Below, piece after piece: positions 42,841 through 51,394 of a stretch of DNA of 64,000 nt. Each line of letters opens with the position of its first letter. Positions within the stretch are counted from its first letter, which is position 1. This DNA is from Candidatus Contendobacter odensis Run_B_J11 (GTDB lineage Bacteria; Pseudomonadota; Gammaproteobacteria; Competibacterales; Competibacteraceae). The notes beneath the pieces are model-generated. The model made no database searches, was not told where the DNA came from, and saw only the letters and a program-made list of their open reading frames with translations. The DNA is taken from positions 22,590 through 86,589 of the forward strand of contig NZ_CBTK010000028.1 in the NCBI RefSeq assembly GCF_000531125.1, written 5' to 3'. The position numbers and the translations under genes are program-made.

Positions 42841-43539
42841 ATGGTGCGGGCGGAGCAACTGGGTAAACAGGTGATCAGCCCGGAAGGACCGCTGCTCATC
42901 CTTGATGATATTAACTTCACCATTGGGCGCGGTGAAAGTGTGGCGGTAGTCGGGGCGTCCGGTTCCGGCAAATCCACCCTGCTGAGTTTGTTGGCGGGTC
43001 TGGATGTGCCGAGCAGTGGCCGGGCGTGGCTGGCGGGTGCCGATCTCGGCAGTTTGGATGAAGACGGTCGCGCCCTGCTGCGGGCGCAACGGGTCGGTTT
43101 TGTGTTCCAGTCTTTCCAATTGCTGAATGGTCTGACCGCGCTGGAAAACGTGTTGTTGCCGTTGGAACTGGCCGGTCAGCCCGACGCCCGCCGGCAAGCG
43201 CTGGAATTGTTGGAGCGGGTCGGCCTCAAGGCCCGCGCCCGTCACTATCCGACCCAACTGTCGGGCGGCGAACAGCAGCGTGTCGCCATTGCCCGCGCCT
43301 TTGTCGGTAATCCCGATGTGCTGTTCGCGGATGAACCCACCGGCAATCTTGACCAAAAAACCGGTCATCGCATTATCGAACTGCTGTTCATGCTTAATCG
43401 GGAACAGGGTACAACCCTGATTCTGGTTACCCATGACCCGGAACTGGCCGCCTATTGCGACCGGATTCTGGAACTGGACGACGGTCGGCTACGCCAGGAG
43501 CAGCCGGCATCGCCTTCTCAAAGCAATGTGGAGTCGTGA
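42841..43539 (+). CDS. ybbA: ABC transporter ATP-binding protein YbbA
   Basis: LolD/MacB-class ATPase, 232 residues from the ATG at 42841. Walker A is GASGSGKST, the Q-loop FVFQSFQLL, the signature [14 protein letters not shown], Walker [13 protein letters not shown], and the switch His lies in LVTHD. An earlier in-frame ATG at 42718 has a better ribosome binding site (GGAAG) but would run 22 bases into the divergent tesA and add 41 non-conserved residues. It pairs with the YbbP-like permease two bases downstream. The family's substrate is unknown; lipid or precursor extrusion has been suggested. Confidence 0.9.
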   Translation: MVRAEQLGKQVISPEGPLLILDDINFTIGRGESVAVVGASGSGKSTLLSLLAGLDVPSSGRAWLAGADLGSLDEDGRALLRAQRVGFVFQSFQLLNGLTALENVLLPLELAGQPDARRQALELLERVGLKARARHYPTQLSGGEQQRVAIARAFVGNPDVLFADEPTGNLDQKTGHRIIELLFMLNREQGTTLILVTHDPELAAYCDRILELDDGRLRQEQPASPSQSNVES

Positions 43540-43541
43540 CG

Positions 43542-46061
43542 ATGGCGCTCCTGCCCCACCAAAACTGGCCGGCCCTGATTCGCATGGCTCGGCGCGCCTT
43601 GCGCCGTGACTGGCAATCCGGTGAATTGCGGGTGCTGGCGGTGGCGTTGTTGATTGCGGTCGCCAGTGTCGTTGCCGTCGGCTTTTCCAACGACCGCATT
43701 CAGCAAGCGATGGAGCGCAAGGCCAGCGAACTGCTGGGCGCGGATTTGGTGGTCGCTGCGCCGACGCCCATTCGGCCGTTACTGGCGGAGGAGGCGCAAC
43801 GCAACGGTTTGGCAACCGCTGCGACTCTGAGTTTCCCCAGCGTGATCGTGGTCGGCGACGTGACGCAACTGGCCGAAGTCAAAGCGGTCGGCCCCGGTTA
43901 TCCGCTGCGAGGCGTGCTACAAGTCAGCGAGCGGCCCTTTGCGCCGCCCCGCACTGTGACCGCGATCCCCGATCCCGGCCAGGTCTGGCTGGATGAGCGG
44001 TTGTTGCAAACCCTGAATCTGCATGTAGGTGATGGGGTAGACCTGGGTTCCCGGAGCTTTCGTATCGCACAAGTGCTGGCTTACGAGCCGGACCGGGCCG
44101 GTGATCTATTCAGCATCGCTCCGCGCCTGATGATGAATCTAGCGGATGTACCTTCGACCGGGCTGGTGCAGTTGGGCAGCCGGGTTGAGTACCGGTTACT
44201 GCTGGCGGGTGAGCCGGCGGCGGTCGAAGCGTTCAAGACCTGGGCTAAATCCCGACTGGCTGCTGGCGAAAAATTGCAAGGCGTGCGCGACGCCCGCGCC
44301 GAACTAAGGGCGGCGCTGGAACGGGCGCAGCGCTTTTTGAATCTGGCGGCGCTGGTCAGCGTGATTCTGGCCGGGGTTGGCGTCGCTATCGCTGCCCGCC
44401 GCTTCGCTGCCCGGCATTGGGATAGCGTCGCCATTTTGCGCTGCGTGGGCGCGACGCAAGCGCTGGTGACGCGGCTGTTTCTGTTGGAGTTACTGATGCT
44501 GGCGGTGCTGGCCGGCGCGGCGGGTCTGGCGGTCGGCTATCTCGCTCAGTACGGTTTGAGCGGCCTGCTGGGTCAACTGGTTAGCAGCACTGAGCTACCC
44601 GCGCCGTCGTGGGTTCCGATCCTGCCGGCGCTGGCCACCGGTTTCGTGACCCTGATCGGCTTCGGCTTGCCGCCGCTGTTACGGTTGCGGGACGTGCCGC
44701 CGCTGCGAGTGTTGCGCCGCGATCTCGGCCCGGTCAATCCGCGTTTGCTGGCCTTGTACGGTCCTGCCGTGGCAGCGACCGCTGCGTTGCTGATCTGGCA
44801 GGCGGGCGACTGGCGGCTGGCGCTGTATGTTTGCGCCGGCGTCGCCGGAACGGTGGTCGTGCTGGCGCTGGGAGCCTGGGGTCTGGTCAAGGCGCTGAAT
44901 TTGTTGCGGGGCCGGGTTGGCGTGGCCTGGCGCTTCGGGCTGGCGAATATCGCCCGGCGTGGTCCGGGCAGCGCGGTGCAGGTGGTGGTGTTGGGGCTGG
45001 GCTTGATGGCGCTGTTGATGCTGACTCTGGTGCGCACCGATCTGCTGACCAGTTGGCGGTCCAGCCTGCCTGCCGATGCGCCCAATCATTTTTTGATCAA
45101 CATCCAGCCGAATGAAGTCGCCGGGGTTAAAACTTTCTTGGGCGAACGCGGTTTGAGCAGCGTCGAATTGTTCCCGATGGTGCGCGGGCGGTTGATAGCG
45201 ATCAACGGTCGAGCAGTAACGCCGGACGATTACACGAATCCACGCGCTCAACGCCTGGTGGCGCGGGAGTTCAACCTGTCCTGGACCGACCGCTTGCAGG
45301 AGGATAACCGCATTCTGTCCGGACGCTGGTGGAACGCTGGCGATCACGGTCAGGGCGTCGCCTCGGTCGAGATCGGCTTGGCGAAGGATTTGGGCATTGC
45401 TCTGCACGATACTCTGCGGTTTCAAATGGCCGGGCAGATGCTGGAGGCCAAGGTTTCCAGTCTGCGCAGTGTCGAGTGGGATTCCTTCCGGGCCAACTTT
45501 TTCGTGGTCTTCCCTTCCGGCGTGCTGGACGGCTATCCGGCGACTTGGATCACCAGTTTTCATCTGCCCGCCGGGCAAAAGCCGTTGCTGGCGGAACTGG
45601 TGCGGCGCTATCCCTCGGTGACGGTGCTGGACGTGGAGGCGCTGATGACCAAGGTTCGTGACATCATGGATCGGGTGATCTCGGCAGTTGAATACGTGTT
45701 CCTGTTCACACTGGCGGCGGGGTTGGTGGTGTTGTATGCGGCGATTCAGGCGACCCAGGACGAGCGCCGATTCGAGAGCGCCGTGCTGCGGACTCTTGGC
45801 GCACGGCGGGCGGTGGTGCGGCAAAGCCTGCTGGCGGAATTTGCGACGCTGGGGTTATTGGCGGGCGTCCTCGCCGCCGCTGCCGCATCCCTGCTGGGCT
45901 ATGTGCTGGCGACGCACCTGTTTGATTTTCCTTACCGCTGGAGTCCGTGGATTTGGCTGCTGGGCAGCGGTGCAGGCGTGATCGGGGTCGGGCTGGCGGG
46001 TTTGCTCGGAGCGCGGTCGGCGCTGAGTCAGCCGCCGTGGCGGGCGTTGCGGGAACTTTAG
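43542..46061 (+). CDS. ybbP: FtsX-like ABC transporter permease YbbP
   Basis: An 839-residue permease with about ten membrane helices arranged as two FtsX-type units around periplasmic domains. The N-terminus RDWQSGELRVLAVALLIAVA is typical of YbbP/DUF214 permeases. Further helices cluster at about 265-340 (LVSVILAGVGVAIAARRFA) and 720-830 (VEYVFLFTLAAGLVVLYAAI). The sequence IQATQDERRFESAVLRTLGARR is a family hallmark. The start is the ATG at 43542, two bases after the ybbA stop. It converges with cbiG across seven bases. Confidence 0.92.
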   Translation: MALLPHQNWPALIRMARRALRRDWQSGELRVLAVALLIAVASVVAVGFSNDRIQQAMERKASELLGADLVVAAPTPIRPLLAEEAQRNGLATAATLSFPSVIVVGDVTQLAEVKAVGPGYPLRGVLQVSERPFAPPRTVTAIPDPGQVWLDERLLQTLNLHVGDGVDLGSRSFRIAQVLAYEPDRAGDLFSIAPRLMMNLADVPSTGLVQLGSRVEYRLLLAGEPAAVEAFKTWAKSRLAAGEKLQGVRDARAELRAALERAQRFLNLAALVSVILAGVGVAIAARRFAARHWDSVAILRCVGATQALVTRLFLLELLMLAVLAGAAGLAVGYLAQYGLSGLLGQLVSSTELPAPSWVPILPALATGFVTLIGFGLPPLLRLRDVPPLRVLRRDLGPVNPRLLALYGPAVAATAALLIWQAGDWRLALYVCAGVAGTVVVLALGAWGLVKALNLLRGRVGVAWRFGLANIARRGPGSAVQVVVLGLGLMALLMLTLVRTDLLTSWRSSLPADAPNHFLINIQPNEVAGVKTFLGERGLSSVELFPMVRGRLIAINGRAVTPDDYTNPRAQRLVAREFNLSWTDRLQEDNRILSGRWWNAGDHGQGVASVEIGLAKDLGIALHDTLRFQMAGQMLEAKVSSLRSVEWDSFRANFFVVFPSGVLDGYPATWITSFHLPAGQKPLLAELVRRYPSVTVLDVEALMTKVRDIMDRVISAVEYVFLFTLAAGLVVLYAAIQATQDERRFESAVLRTLGARRAVVRQSLLAEFATLGLLAGVLAAAAASLLGYVLATHLFDFPYRWSPWIWLLGSGAGVIGVGLAGLLGARSALSQPPWRALREL

Positions 46062-46068
46062 GCATTCA

Positions 46069-46842
46069 TCAGAGATTTACATACACCCTGGCTATGGCCA
46101 ACGTCGCATCGGCATTCTTTTGCTTGGGAATAATCAGTTCTGCCAGGTATTGGTGATGAATCAGCCGTTCGGCGTGAGCCAATGCCGCAGCTTCCGCGAC
46201 TCCATAACAGCCGGTTTCCCGGAATACGATTTCGGATTTGCGGCTGAGTCGGTCGCCGTATTCATTCAGGGCGGCGGCGGAATAGAAGTGAATGGGCACT
46301 TGCAGCGTTTCGGCCAGTTGATGCAATCCCAGTTCGTCCTGCTTTAATTCGATACTTGCCAATGCGCGTAGCTCGCTGCGTTGCAAGCCGTGGCGGATTA
46401 AAGTCTGGTCGATGAGCGCCAGCAGCGGTTGCAGCGGACAGCCGCGATTGCAGCCGAGGCCCGCGACCAGTAGCGGTTGGGTATAGCGTTGCGCGCCGGT
46501 AATCACCGCTTGCGCGCCCAGCCATTCGCTGACCTGTCGCGCCCATTCATTCGCGCCGCCTTCGTGGCCGGACAGAATCGGCACCACAAAGCGCCCGTGT
46601 TCATCCAGCACCAGCACTGCCGGATCCTGATATTTGTCGCGCAATACCGGCGCTAGAGTTCGCACTGCAATCCCCACCGCGCCGATTAGAATCAGTCGGT
46701 GGCCGGCCAGGAAACGCTCGCGCACCAAACCTTGAAACGGTTGCGGTCGGTGTAGATGCTCGGCGTCCGTCAGGAATTCCCGCAATCGTTCCGCCAGTGC
46801 CAGACCGGGATCAGTCAGGCTGATGAGGGTGATAAGGGGCAT
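46069..46842 (-). CDS. cbiG: Cobalt-precorrin-5A hydrolase CbiG, short form
   Basis: CbiG opens the delta-lactone of cobalt-precorrin-5A, releasing acetaldehyde, in anaerobic cobalamin synthesis. The 257 residues contain the N-terminal domain (about 45-125: ILIGAVGIAVRTLAPVLRDK, VPILSGHEGGANEWA) joined directly to the C-terminal domain (about 130-250: LLVAGLGCNRGCP, RALASIELKQDELGL, ETGCYGVAEAAAL). The middle domain of full-length CbiG (about 330-350 residues) is missing. It is the last gene of the cobalamin operon, separated from cobI by a toxin-antitoxin pair. Confidence 0.88.
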   Translation of the reverse strand: MPLITLISLTDPGLALAERLREFLTDAEHLHRPQPFQGLVRERFLAGHRLILIGAVGIAVRTLAPVLRDKYQDPAVLVLDEHGRFVVPILSGHEGGANEWARQVSEWLGAQAVITGAQRYTQPLLVAGLGCNRGCPLQPLLALIDQTLIRHGLQRSELRALASIELKQDELGLHQLAETLQVPIHFYSAAALNEYGDRLSRKSEIVFRETGCYGVAEAAALAHAERLIHHQYLAELIIPKQKNADATLAIARVYVNL

Positions 46843-46872
46843 TCTCGGAGTTGTTCCTTTATTTATCCAAAA

Positions 46873-47139
46873 TTAGGGAAAAAATTTATCAATCTCTTTT
46901 CTGTCCATAACAACTTTCAAGATTAAATTATCTCCCTCAGTTCTTATGCCCACGCGATAGGAACCAAACCGTACTTTATAAAAGTCACTATAGCCTTGCA
47001 TTTTCTCAATTTTTCCTATTTCAGCAATAGAATTAGCCAGTGGTAAATCTTCAAATGAAAATTTTTCTATCTTGACCCTTGTATCGGAAGGTATCTGTGC
47101 AAGCTGTTTTAGAAACTTCTTTTGGTAAATAACATTCAT
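46873..47139 (-). CDS. RelE/ParE-superfamily toxin
   Basis: An 88-residue basic protein with the RelE/ParE fold pattern: VIYQKKFLKQLAQIPSDTRV, then KMQGYSDFYKVRFGSYRVGI and DNLILKVVMDRKEIDKFF. Members cut mRNA on the ribosome (RelE) or poison gyrase (ParE); the sequence does not settle which. Its start overlaps the antitoxin stop by four bases. The pair is AT-rich and sits inside the GC-rich cobalamin operon, which suggests recent insertion. Confidence 0.85.
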   Translation of the reverse strand: MNVIYQKKFLKQLAQIPSDTRVKIEKFSFEDLPLANSIAEIGKIEKMQGYSDFYKVRFGSYRVGIRTEGDNLILKVVMDRKEIDKFFP

Positions 47140-47336
47140 TCAGCTTTTTCCAGACTTTTGTAGTAGTTTCTTGCTTGATGAATATCGAGTGTTTCTTCAT
47201 ATCCATCGGACAACATAAATTGTACAAGCCCATAATTTTCCAAGATTTCTTCTATTTTTTCAAAAATCTCCATGTCAAGTTGAACGGCGACCTTTCGGTT
47301 GTTCTCATCCACAATATACTTTCGATCTATTTGCAT
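47136..47336 (-). CDS. Antitoxin partner of the RelE/ParE-type toxin
   Basis: A 66-residue acidic protein, MQIDRKYIVDENNRKVAVQL at the N-terminus and DIHQARNYYKSLEKAE at the end. It resembles small antitoxins that accompany RelE-type toxins. The N-terminal beta-strand/helix part may bind DNA and the C-terminal helix would wrap the toxin (inference from family habits). It is encoded upstream of the toxin with an ATGA overlap, the usual order. Confidence 0.75.
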   Translation of the reverse strand: MQIDRKYIVDENNRKVAVQLDMEIFEKIEEILENYGLVQFMLSDGYEETLDIHQARNYYKSLEKAE

Positions 47337-47361
47337 GATTTTATAACCTTATCCAAATGGC

Positions 47362-48087
47362 TTAATCCACTAATCCGGTGCCTAGCCGATTCTCCGCCCT
47401 CACCACCAAAAACAGCGCGAAATACGGCCCCGGCGTGGCGGGGATTTCCTCGAAGGATTCGATAATCCGTTGCCCGGTCCGGCTGGCCTGCTCGATATAC
47501 AGCACATCATCGGCGCGACCCGTTTCCCGCAGCAGTTCCAACAGACGTGGGCGATGCCGGCCCGGCTTGAGAATTGCCACGCTGTCACTGTCGAGCAAAG
47601 TCCGCCGCAATACCTCGTCGCCGGCGGTGGCAGGAATAACGGTCAATCGCTGTTCGCCGGTGATTAACGGAGTCGCGGCGGCAGCGGCGGCGGCGCTGAC
47701 CGAGTTGATGCCGGGAATCACTACGCAGGGAAAGCGGTCGCCTAACCGCTGCAACAAATAGCTGAAGCTGCCATAAAACAGCGGATCGCCCTCGCACAAG
47801 ATCGCCACATCCTGCCCGGCGGCCAATTCCTCGGCGATGACGAGGGCGGCTTCGTCGTAACCCTGATTGACCGGGCCGCGATCCAGCATGCAGGGCATGG
47901 CAATCGGAATTTCCCGCTTGTCGTCCAGCCATTGCGCGGCGATGTCGCGGGCCTGGGCGCTGCCTTGCGGCGTGGCAGGGTAGGCAATGACCGGGACGCT
48001 TTGCAGAATGCGCACCGCCTTGAGGGTCAGCAATTCCGGGTCGCCGGGTCCGACGCCAACGCCATACAGAGTGCCAGTTGAATTCAT
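47362..48087 (-). CDS. cobI: Precorrin-2 / cobalt-factor-II C20-methyltransferase
   Basis: SAM-dependent methyltransferase that adds the C-20 methyl to (cobalt-)precorrin-2, 241 residues. Family motifs are LYGVGVGPGDPELLTLKAVR at the start, the CEGDPLFYGSFSYLLQRL block (about 100) and VIPGINSVSAAAAAAATPL (about 122). The start at 48087 overlaps the cobL stop by four bases; the frame upstream is not family sequence. With CbiX and CbiG in the same operon it most likely works on the cobalt-containing substrate (CbiL role). Confidence 0.92.
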   Translation of the reverse strand: MNSTGTLYGVGVGPGDPELLTLKAVRILQSVPVIAYPATPQGSAQARDIAAQWLDDKREIPIAMPCMLDRGPVNQGYDEAALVIAEELAAGQDVAILCEGDPLFYGSFSYLLQRLGDRFPCVVIPGINSVSAAAAAAATPLITGEQRLTVIPATAGDEVLRRTLLDSDSVAILKPGRHRPRLLELLRETGRADDVLYIEQASRTGQRIIESFEEIPATPGPYFALFLVVRAENRLGTGLVD

Positions 48088-49331
48088 TCGAGCTTCTCCA
48101 GTTTCATTAGCAACACCGGCAAATAGGGACGCATCACCCGCTGACCGGCCAGCCGTTCGCTGCGGGCGATGCTGAGTTCGGTCCATTCCGCCGCGCGGTC
48201 GCCAGCGAAGCTATGTAGTTCCACCCGGCTGTCCTCGGTAACGGCGCTGGCTACCAATCGCCCGCCGGGTTGCAGCCGTGCCCAGACGGCGTCCAGCATC
48301 TCGTGCAGACTGCCGCTGCTGCCGCCGATGAATACCGCGTGCGGATCGGGCAGATTCGCCAGTGCTTCCGGGGCGTGGCCGGGAACAATATGCAGGTTGG
48401 AGACGACTCCGAATCGCTCGCGATTGATGCCCAGATGCTCCAGCCGTTCCGGGTGACATTCGACGGCGTGAACGCTGCCCGAAGGATTCCAGCGCGCCCA
48501 TTCCACCGCTACGCCGCCGCAGCCCGCGCCCACATCCCAGCCGACTTCGCCGGCGCGTGGCGCGAGCAGCGAGAGGATGGTCAAGCGCACCTCGCGCTTG
48601 CTCAACAAGCCCTTGCCGGGTTCCGCTCCGGTGCTGAATCGCTCGTCAGGAATGCCGGGGAATTCCGGCAATATCCCGCCGGCTCCACGGGTTTCGAAAA
48701 TAATGACGTTGAGCGGAGAAAATTCAGCATCAGCCATCGCCAGATCAACCGCGCGAAAGCAACGAAACCGTTCGGGCGGCGCACCTAAGTCTTCAGCGAC
48801 CCAAAGTTCTGATTCAGCGAAGCCGGTTTCAATCAGAATCCGGGCGATGGATGTTGGTGAACTGTCGCGGTCGGTGAGCAGTGCATACAGCCGGTTGCTC
48901 TGCAACACGGCGCGCAGGCTGGCGAGGGGTCGCCCGTGCAGGCTGACTATTTGTGCCTGATTCCACGGGCGGCCCAGCCGGGCGAATGCCGCCTGAATAC
49001 TGGACACGTTGGGATGAAACAGCAGATGTTCCGGCGGCAGGTGACGAAGCAGGGTGCTGCTAATCCCATAAAACAGCGGATCGCCGGAGGCCAGCAGCGC
49101 GATCCGACGGTCGGCGTTGGCGCGCAGCATTTCCCATAATCCACTCATCGGACTGGGATACGGGCGCTTTTCCGCAGCCAAACCCGGGAAGGCAGCTAGA
49201 TGATGCGCAGCGCCAATGATCAATTCCGCCTGTTCCAGCGCCGTTTGCGCCGCATGACTGAACGCGCCAGCGGCCATGCCCATGCCGATAACCTGCACCG
49301 GCGGACCGGGCCAGTCGGACAGGACGCTCAT
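48084..49331 (-). CDS. cobL: Bifunctional precorrin-6Y C5,15-methyltransferase (CbiE-CbiT fusion)
   Basis: A 415-residue fusion. Residues 10-210 are the CbiE tetrapyrrole methylase (VQVIGMGMAAGAF, LASGDPLFYGISSTLLRHLP, HPNVSSIQAAFARLG). Residues 225-410 are CbiT, with SKREVRLTILSLLAPRAGEV, the SAM motif GWDVGAGCGGVAVEWARW and FIGGSSGSLHEMLDAVW. The enzyme methylates C-5 and C-15 and decarboxylates the C-12 acetate. It shares one base with the cobH stop and overlaps cobI. Confidence 0.94.
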   Translation of the reverse strand: MSVLSDWPGPPVQVIGMGMAAGAFSHAAQTALEQAELIIGAAHHLAAFPGLAAEKRPYPSPMSGLWEMLRANADRRIALLASGDPLFYGISSTLLRHLPPEHLLFHPNVSSIQAAFARLGRPWNQAQIVSLHGRPLASLRAVLQSNRLYALLTDRDSSPTSIARILIETGFAESELWVAEDLGAPPERFRCFRAVDLAMADAEFSPLNVIIFETRGAGGILPEFPGIPDERFSTGAEPGKGLLSKREVRLTILSLLAPRAGEVGWDVGAGCGGVAVEWARWNPSGSVHAVECHPERLEHLGINRERFGVVSNLHIVPGHAPEALANLPDPHAVFIGGSSGSLHEMLDAVWARLQPGGRLVASAVTEDSRVELHSFAGDRAAEWTELSIARSERLAGQRVMRPYLPVLLMKLEKLE

Positions 49332-49978
49332 CAGAACCGAATCCCGTTCGCCATCCGCGCCAGGGCGTTGAGAGTGGCAGCGGCCAGACTGCTACCGCCG
49401 CGCCGCCCCAACAGAGTGATGCAGGGAGTTTGAAACTCGGTTGGGGCCACCTCCCATAACGCCTGCTTGGATTCGGCGGCATTGATGAAACCGACCGGCA
49501 TCCCGATGACCAGCGCCGGACGAGGTGCGCCATCATCCAGCAGATCCAGTAACCGGAACAGTGCAGTTGGCGCGTTGCCGATGACCACTATCGAACCAGC
49601 CAGATGCGCCGGCCATTCCTCCATCGCCGCCATGGTGCGAGTCTCGCGGGCCAGCCGGGCGCGGTCGATCACCGCAGGGGCATTCAAGAAGCAAAGCACC
49701 GGGCTGTGCAGGTAACGCTTGCTGATGCCGTGACTGACCATTTCAATATCGCACAGCACGTCGGCACCTTTCTCCAGCGCCGCCAGTCCTGCCACGACTG
49801 CGCCGGGGCTGAAGTGAAGATCGCGAACAATGTCGGGATCGCCGGAAGTGTGAATCAGCCGCATCGCCACCTGTTGTTGATCGGCATCGAAGCGGGACAG
49901 GTCGGTGATCTGGCGAATCTGTACGAACGACTGGCGCTCGATTTCATCAGGATCGCAGAGATAGTCGAAGCGGGGCAT
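49331..49978 (-). CDS. cobH: Precorrin-8X / cobalt-precorrin-8 methylmutase
   Basis: Moves the methyl group from C-11 to C-12 to give hydrogenobyrinic or cobyrinic acid. The 215 residues hold IHTSGDPDIVRDLHFSPGAV with the catalytic His, DIEMVSHGISKRYL, GNAPTALFRLLDLLDDGAPR and IGMPVGFINAAESKQAL, all standard. It is second in the operon after cbiX, from which it is separated by a 107-base gap with repeated palindromes. Confidence 0.95.
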   Translation of the reverse strand: MPRFDYLCDPDEIERQSFVQIRQITDLSRFDADQQQVAMRLIHTSGDPDIVRDLHFSPGAVVAGLAALEKGADVLCDIEMVSHGISKRYLHSPVLCFLNAPAVIDRARLARETRTMAAMEEWPAHLAGSIVVIGNAPTALFRLLDLLDDGAPRPALVIGMPVGFINAAESKQALWEVAPTEFQTPCITLLGRRGGSSLAAATLNALARMANGIRF

Positions 49979-49997
49979 GGCGGCTCCAGATTGCTCT

Positions 49998-50080
49998 CTT
50001 TTCCCGCAAGTGGGAAAAGGGTCGGGGGTGAGGGTTCGTTTCTCCCTTCGCTCTCTGGGAGAGAGGTCGGGGGTGAGGGT
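49998..50080. repeat. Paired hairpins with a repeated G-rich tail between cbiX and cobH
   Basis: Two hairpins occur: CTTTTCCC/GGGAAAAG (49998-50005 and 50012-50019), and TCTCCC/GGGAGA (50041-50046 and 50057-50062). Each is followed by the same 16 bases, GGTCGGGGGTGAGGGT, at 50020-50035 and 50065-50080. This looks like a dispersed intergenic repeat common in gammaproteobacteria. In the operon's mRNA it could act as a structure between cistrons. Confidence 0.6.
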
Positions 50081-50085
50081 GGTGT

Positions 50086-50988
50086 TTAATGATGATGTCC
50101 GTGTTCGTGATCATGATGATCGTGATCATGTCCAGTTTGCGGTGCGCCCTGCCAGTCCTCGCGGCCAATGACGGGTGTCCGGTAGGAACAGAACTGACAG
50201 TTCATCCAGGCCTCGCCGTATTCGGCTTCCGCTAACCGGTCCAGGAAGGTTTCGACCACCAGCGGATGCGCGTTCAAATAGGGCGCGACCACGGCTTGAA
50301 TGTCGGGATGACGATCCTGATAGGCGGCGACCGTGGCGCGCACCTGCTCGACCAAGCGACCGGTGAACAGCAGATAGGGAAAGACTACCACCCGCGGGAA
50401 ACCGAGCCGGTGCGCACGTTCCAGCGCATCAGCCATCAACGGCGCGGCGACGGCGGTATACGCCGTTTCCGCCCAGCCGAAGCCCATGCCTTCCCATAAT
50501 ATCCGGGTGATTTTGCTGATGTTGGAATTGGCGTCAGGATCGGAACTGCCGCGCCCGATGACCACCAGCAGTGTGTCCCGCCGGTCGTAGTCTGGTCCGA
50601 ATTCGATCTCAATACTTTCGATCCGCTCGCGAGCGACCCGCAACAGTTTGGAATGAATACCTAAATCGGCGCCGAAGGTAATTTCCAGCTCTGGATGCTC
50701 AGCCTGAAAGGCGTTCAGGATTGCCGGGATGTCATTCTTGACATGACCGGCGGCCATCAGCAGCGCTGGCAGGGCGGTGATGCGGCGGAAGCCCTGTTGC
50801 CACAGCGTTTCCAGCGCTTCGGGCAGGCCGGGTTCAACCAGTTCCAGAAAGCCGGCCAGACAGGTGCGGTCGGGTAGCGCCTGTCGCAATTGCGCAGCCA
50901 GGCTATGAAATTCGGCGACGCCGGCGGCGAGCCGGGTGCCATGACCGATGAGCAGGACGGCGGGGTGGGAGGAGGGCGATGGGTTCAT
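50086..50988 (-). CDS. cbiX: Sirohydrochlorin cobaltochelatase CbiX with His-rich tail
   Basis: Class II chelatase inserting cobalt into sirohydrochlorin, 300 residues with two chelatase halves (CbiX-long type). The N-terminal half has LLIGHGTRLAAGVAEFHSLA with the metal-binding His and LLMAAGHVKNDIP with the second. The other half contains VVIGRGSSDPDANSN and VFPYLLFTGRLVEQV. The C-terminus has a CxxC pair (NCQFCSYRTP) and a tail HDHDHHDHEHGHHH, probably for metal storage or delivery. It heads the leftward cobalamin operon and shows that cobalt goes in early (anaerobic pathway). Confidence 0.92.
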   Translation of the reverse strand: MNPSPSSHPAVLLIGHGTRLAAGVAEFHSLAAQLRQALPDRTCLAGFLELVEPGLPEALETLWQQGFRRITALPALLMAAGHVKNDIPAILNAFQAEHPELEITFGADLGIHSKLLRVARERIESIEIEFGPDYDRRDTLLVVIGRGSSDPDANSNISKITRILWEGMGFGWAETAYTAVAAPLMADALERAHRLGFPRVVVFPYLLFTGRLVEQVRATVAAYQDRHPDIQAVVAPYLNAHPLVVETFLDRLAEAEYGEAWMNCQFCSYRTPVIGREDWQGAPQTGHDHDHHDHEHGHHH

Positions 50989-51105
50989 TGGCGTCGTTCT
51001 GGTTCGGTAGGGGGTCGGGTATCGTGGAATTATAGGCGCAAACTTTGGTCCGTCGTGGTTGAGCTTTTGGCAGTTCTGAAATTTTATAAATTATTGAATT
51101 GATTG

Positions 51106-51234
51106 TCCGTGGGCGGCTTCAGCCCGCCCGAAGGGCGCTCGGCCCGTGGTGCAAACCACCGGCTTCCAGCCGCCTTCTCTTCCAGTCGGCGGTTTAGCCC
51201 GCCGATAGTCAACCCACCAGCTTCTAGCTGGTGG
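51106..51234. repeat. Cluster of short REP-like hairpins
   Basis: Five small palindromes follow one another: GGGCGG/CCGCCC (51111-51116, 51124-51129), GTGGT/ACCAC around GCAA (near 51146-51159), GGCT/AGCC (near 51161-51171), GGCGG/CCGCC (near 51188-51203) and CCACCAGC/GCTGGTGG (51214-51221, 51227-51234). The first begins in GTGGGCGGCTTCAGCCCGCC, similar to REP sequences with a 5' GT-G tetranucleotide. No RAYT transposase is seen in the window. Confidence 0.6.
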
Positions 51235-51394
51235 TAATTGAGATAAATATCAATTAGTTAACATTTATTAAATGGAATGCCGCAGGCGAAGGGTGATCTG
51301 TATTCTTTATGCTTTTGATCTGCAAGAAAATCGGCCCTGTCACGATGGCCGCCTCACCGAACTTTCAGCGTAATGCCAAATCCCGATAGTGTGG

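Noticed and set aside
44679..45824. 381-codon minus-strand frame opposite ybbP
   Set aside because: It covers a conserved permease on the other strand and has a His/Gln/Arg-rich nonsense composition.
50989..51105. Second cobalamin riboswitch upstream of cbiX
   Set aside because: No B12 box or its reverse complement, nor the other conserved blocks, are present in the leader of the cbiX operon.
51106..51234. Possible tRNA or structured small RNA gene
   Set aside because: The hairpins are short and consecutive; no cloverleaf, anticodon arm or CCA-type end could be laid out.
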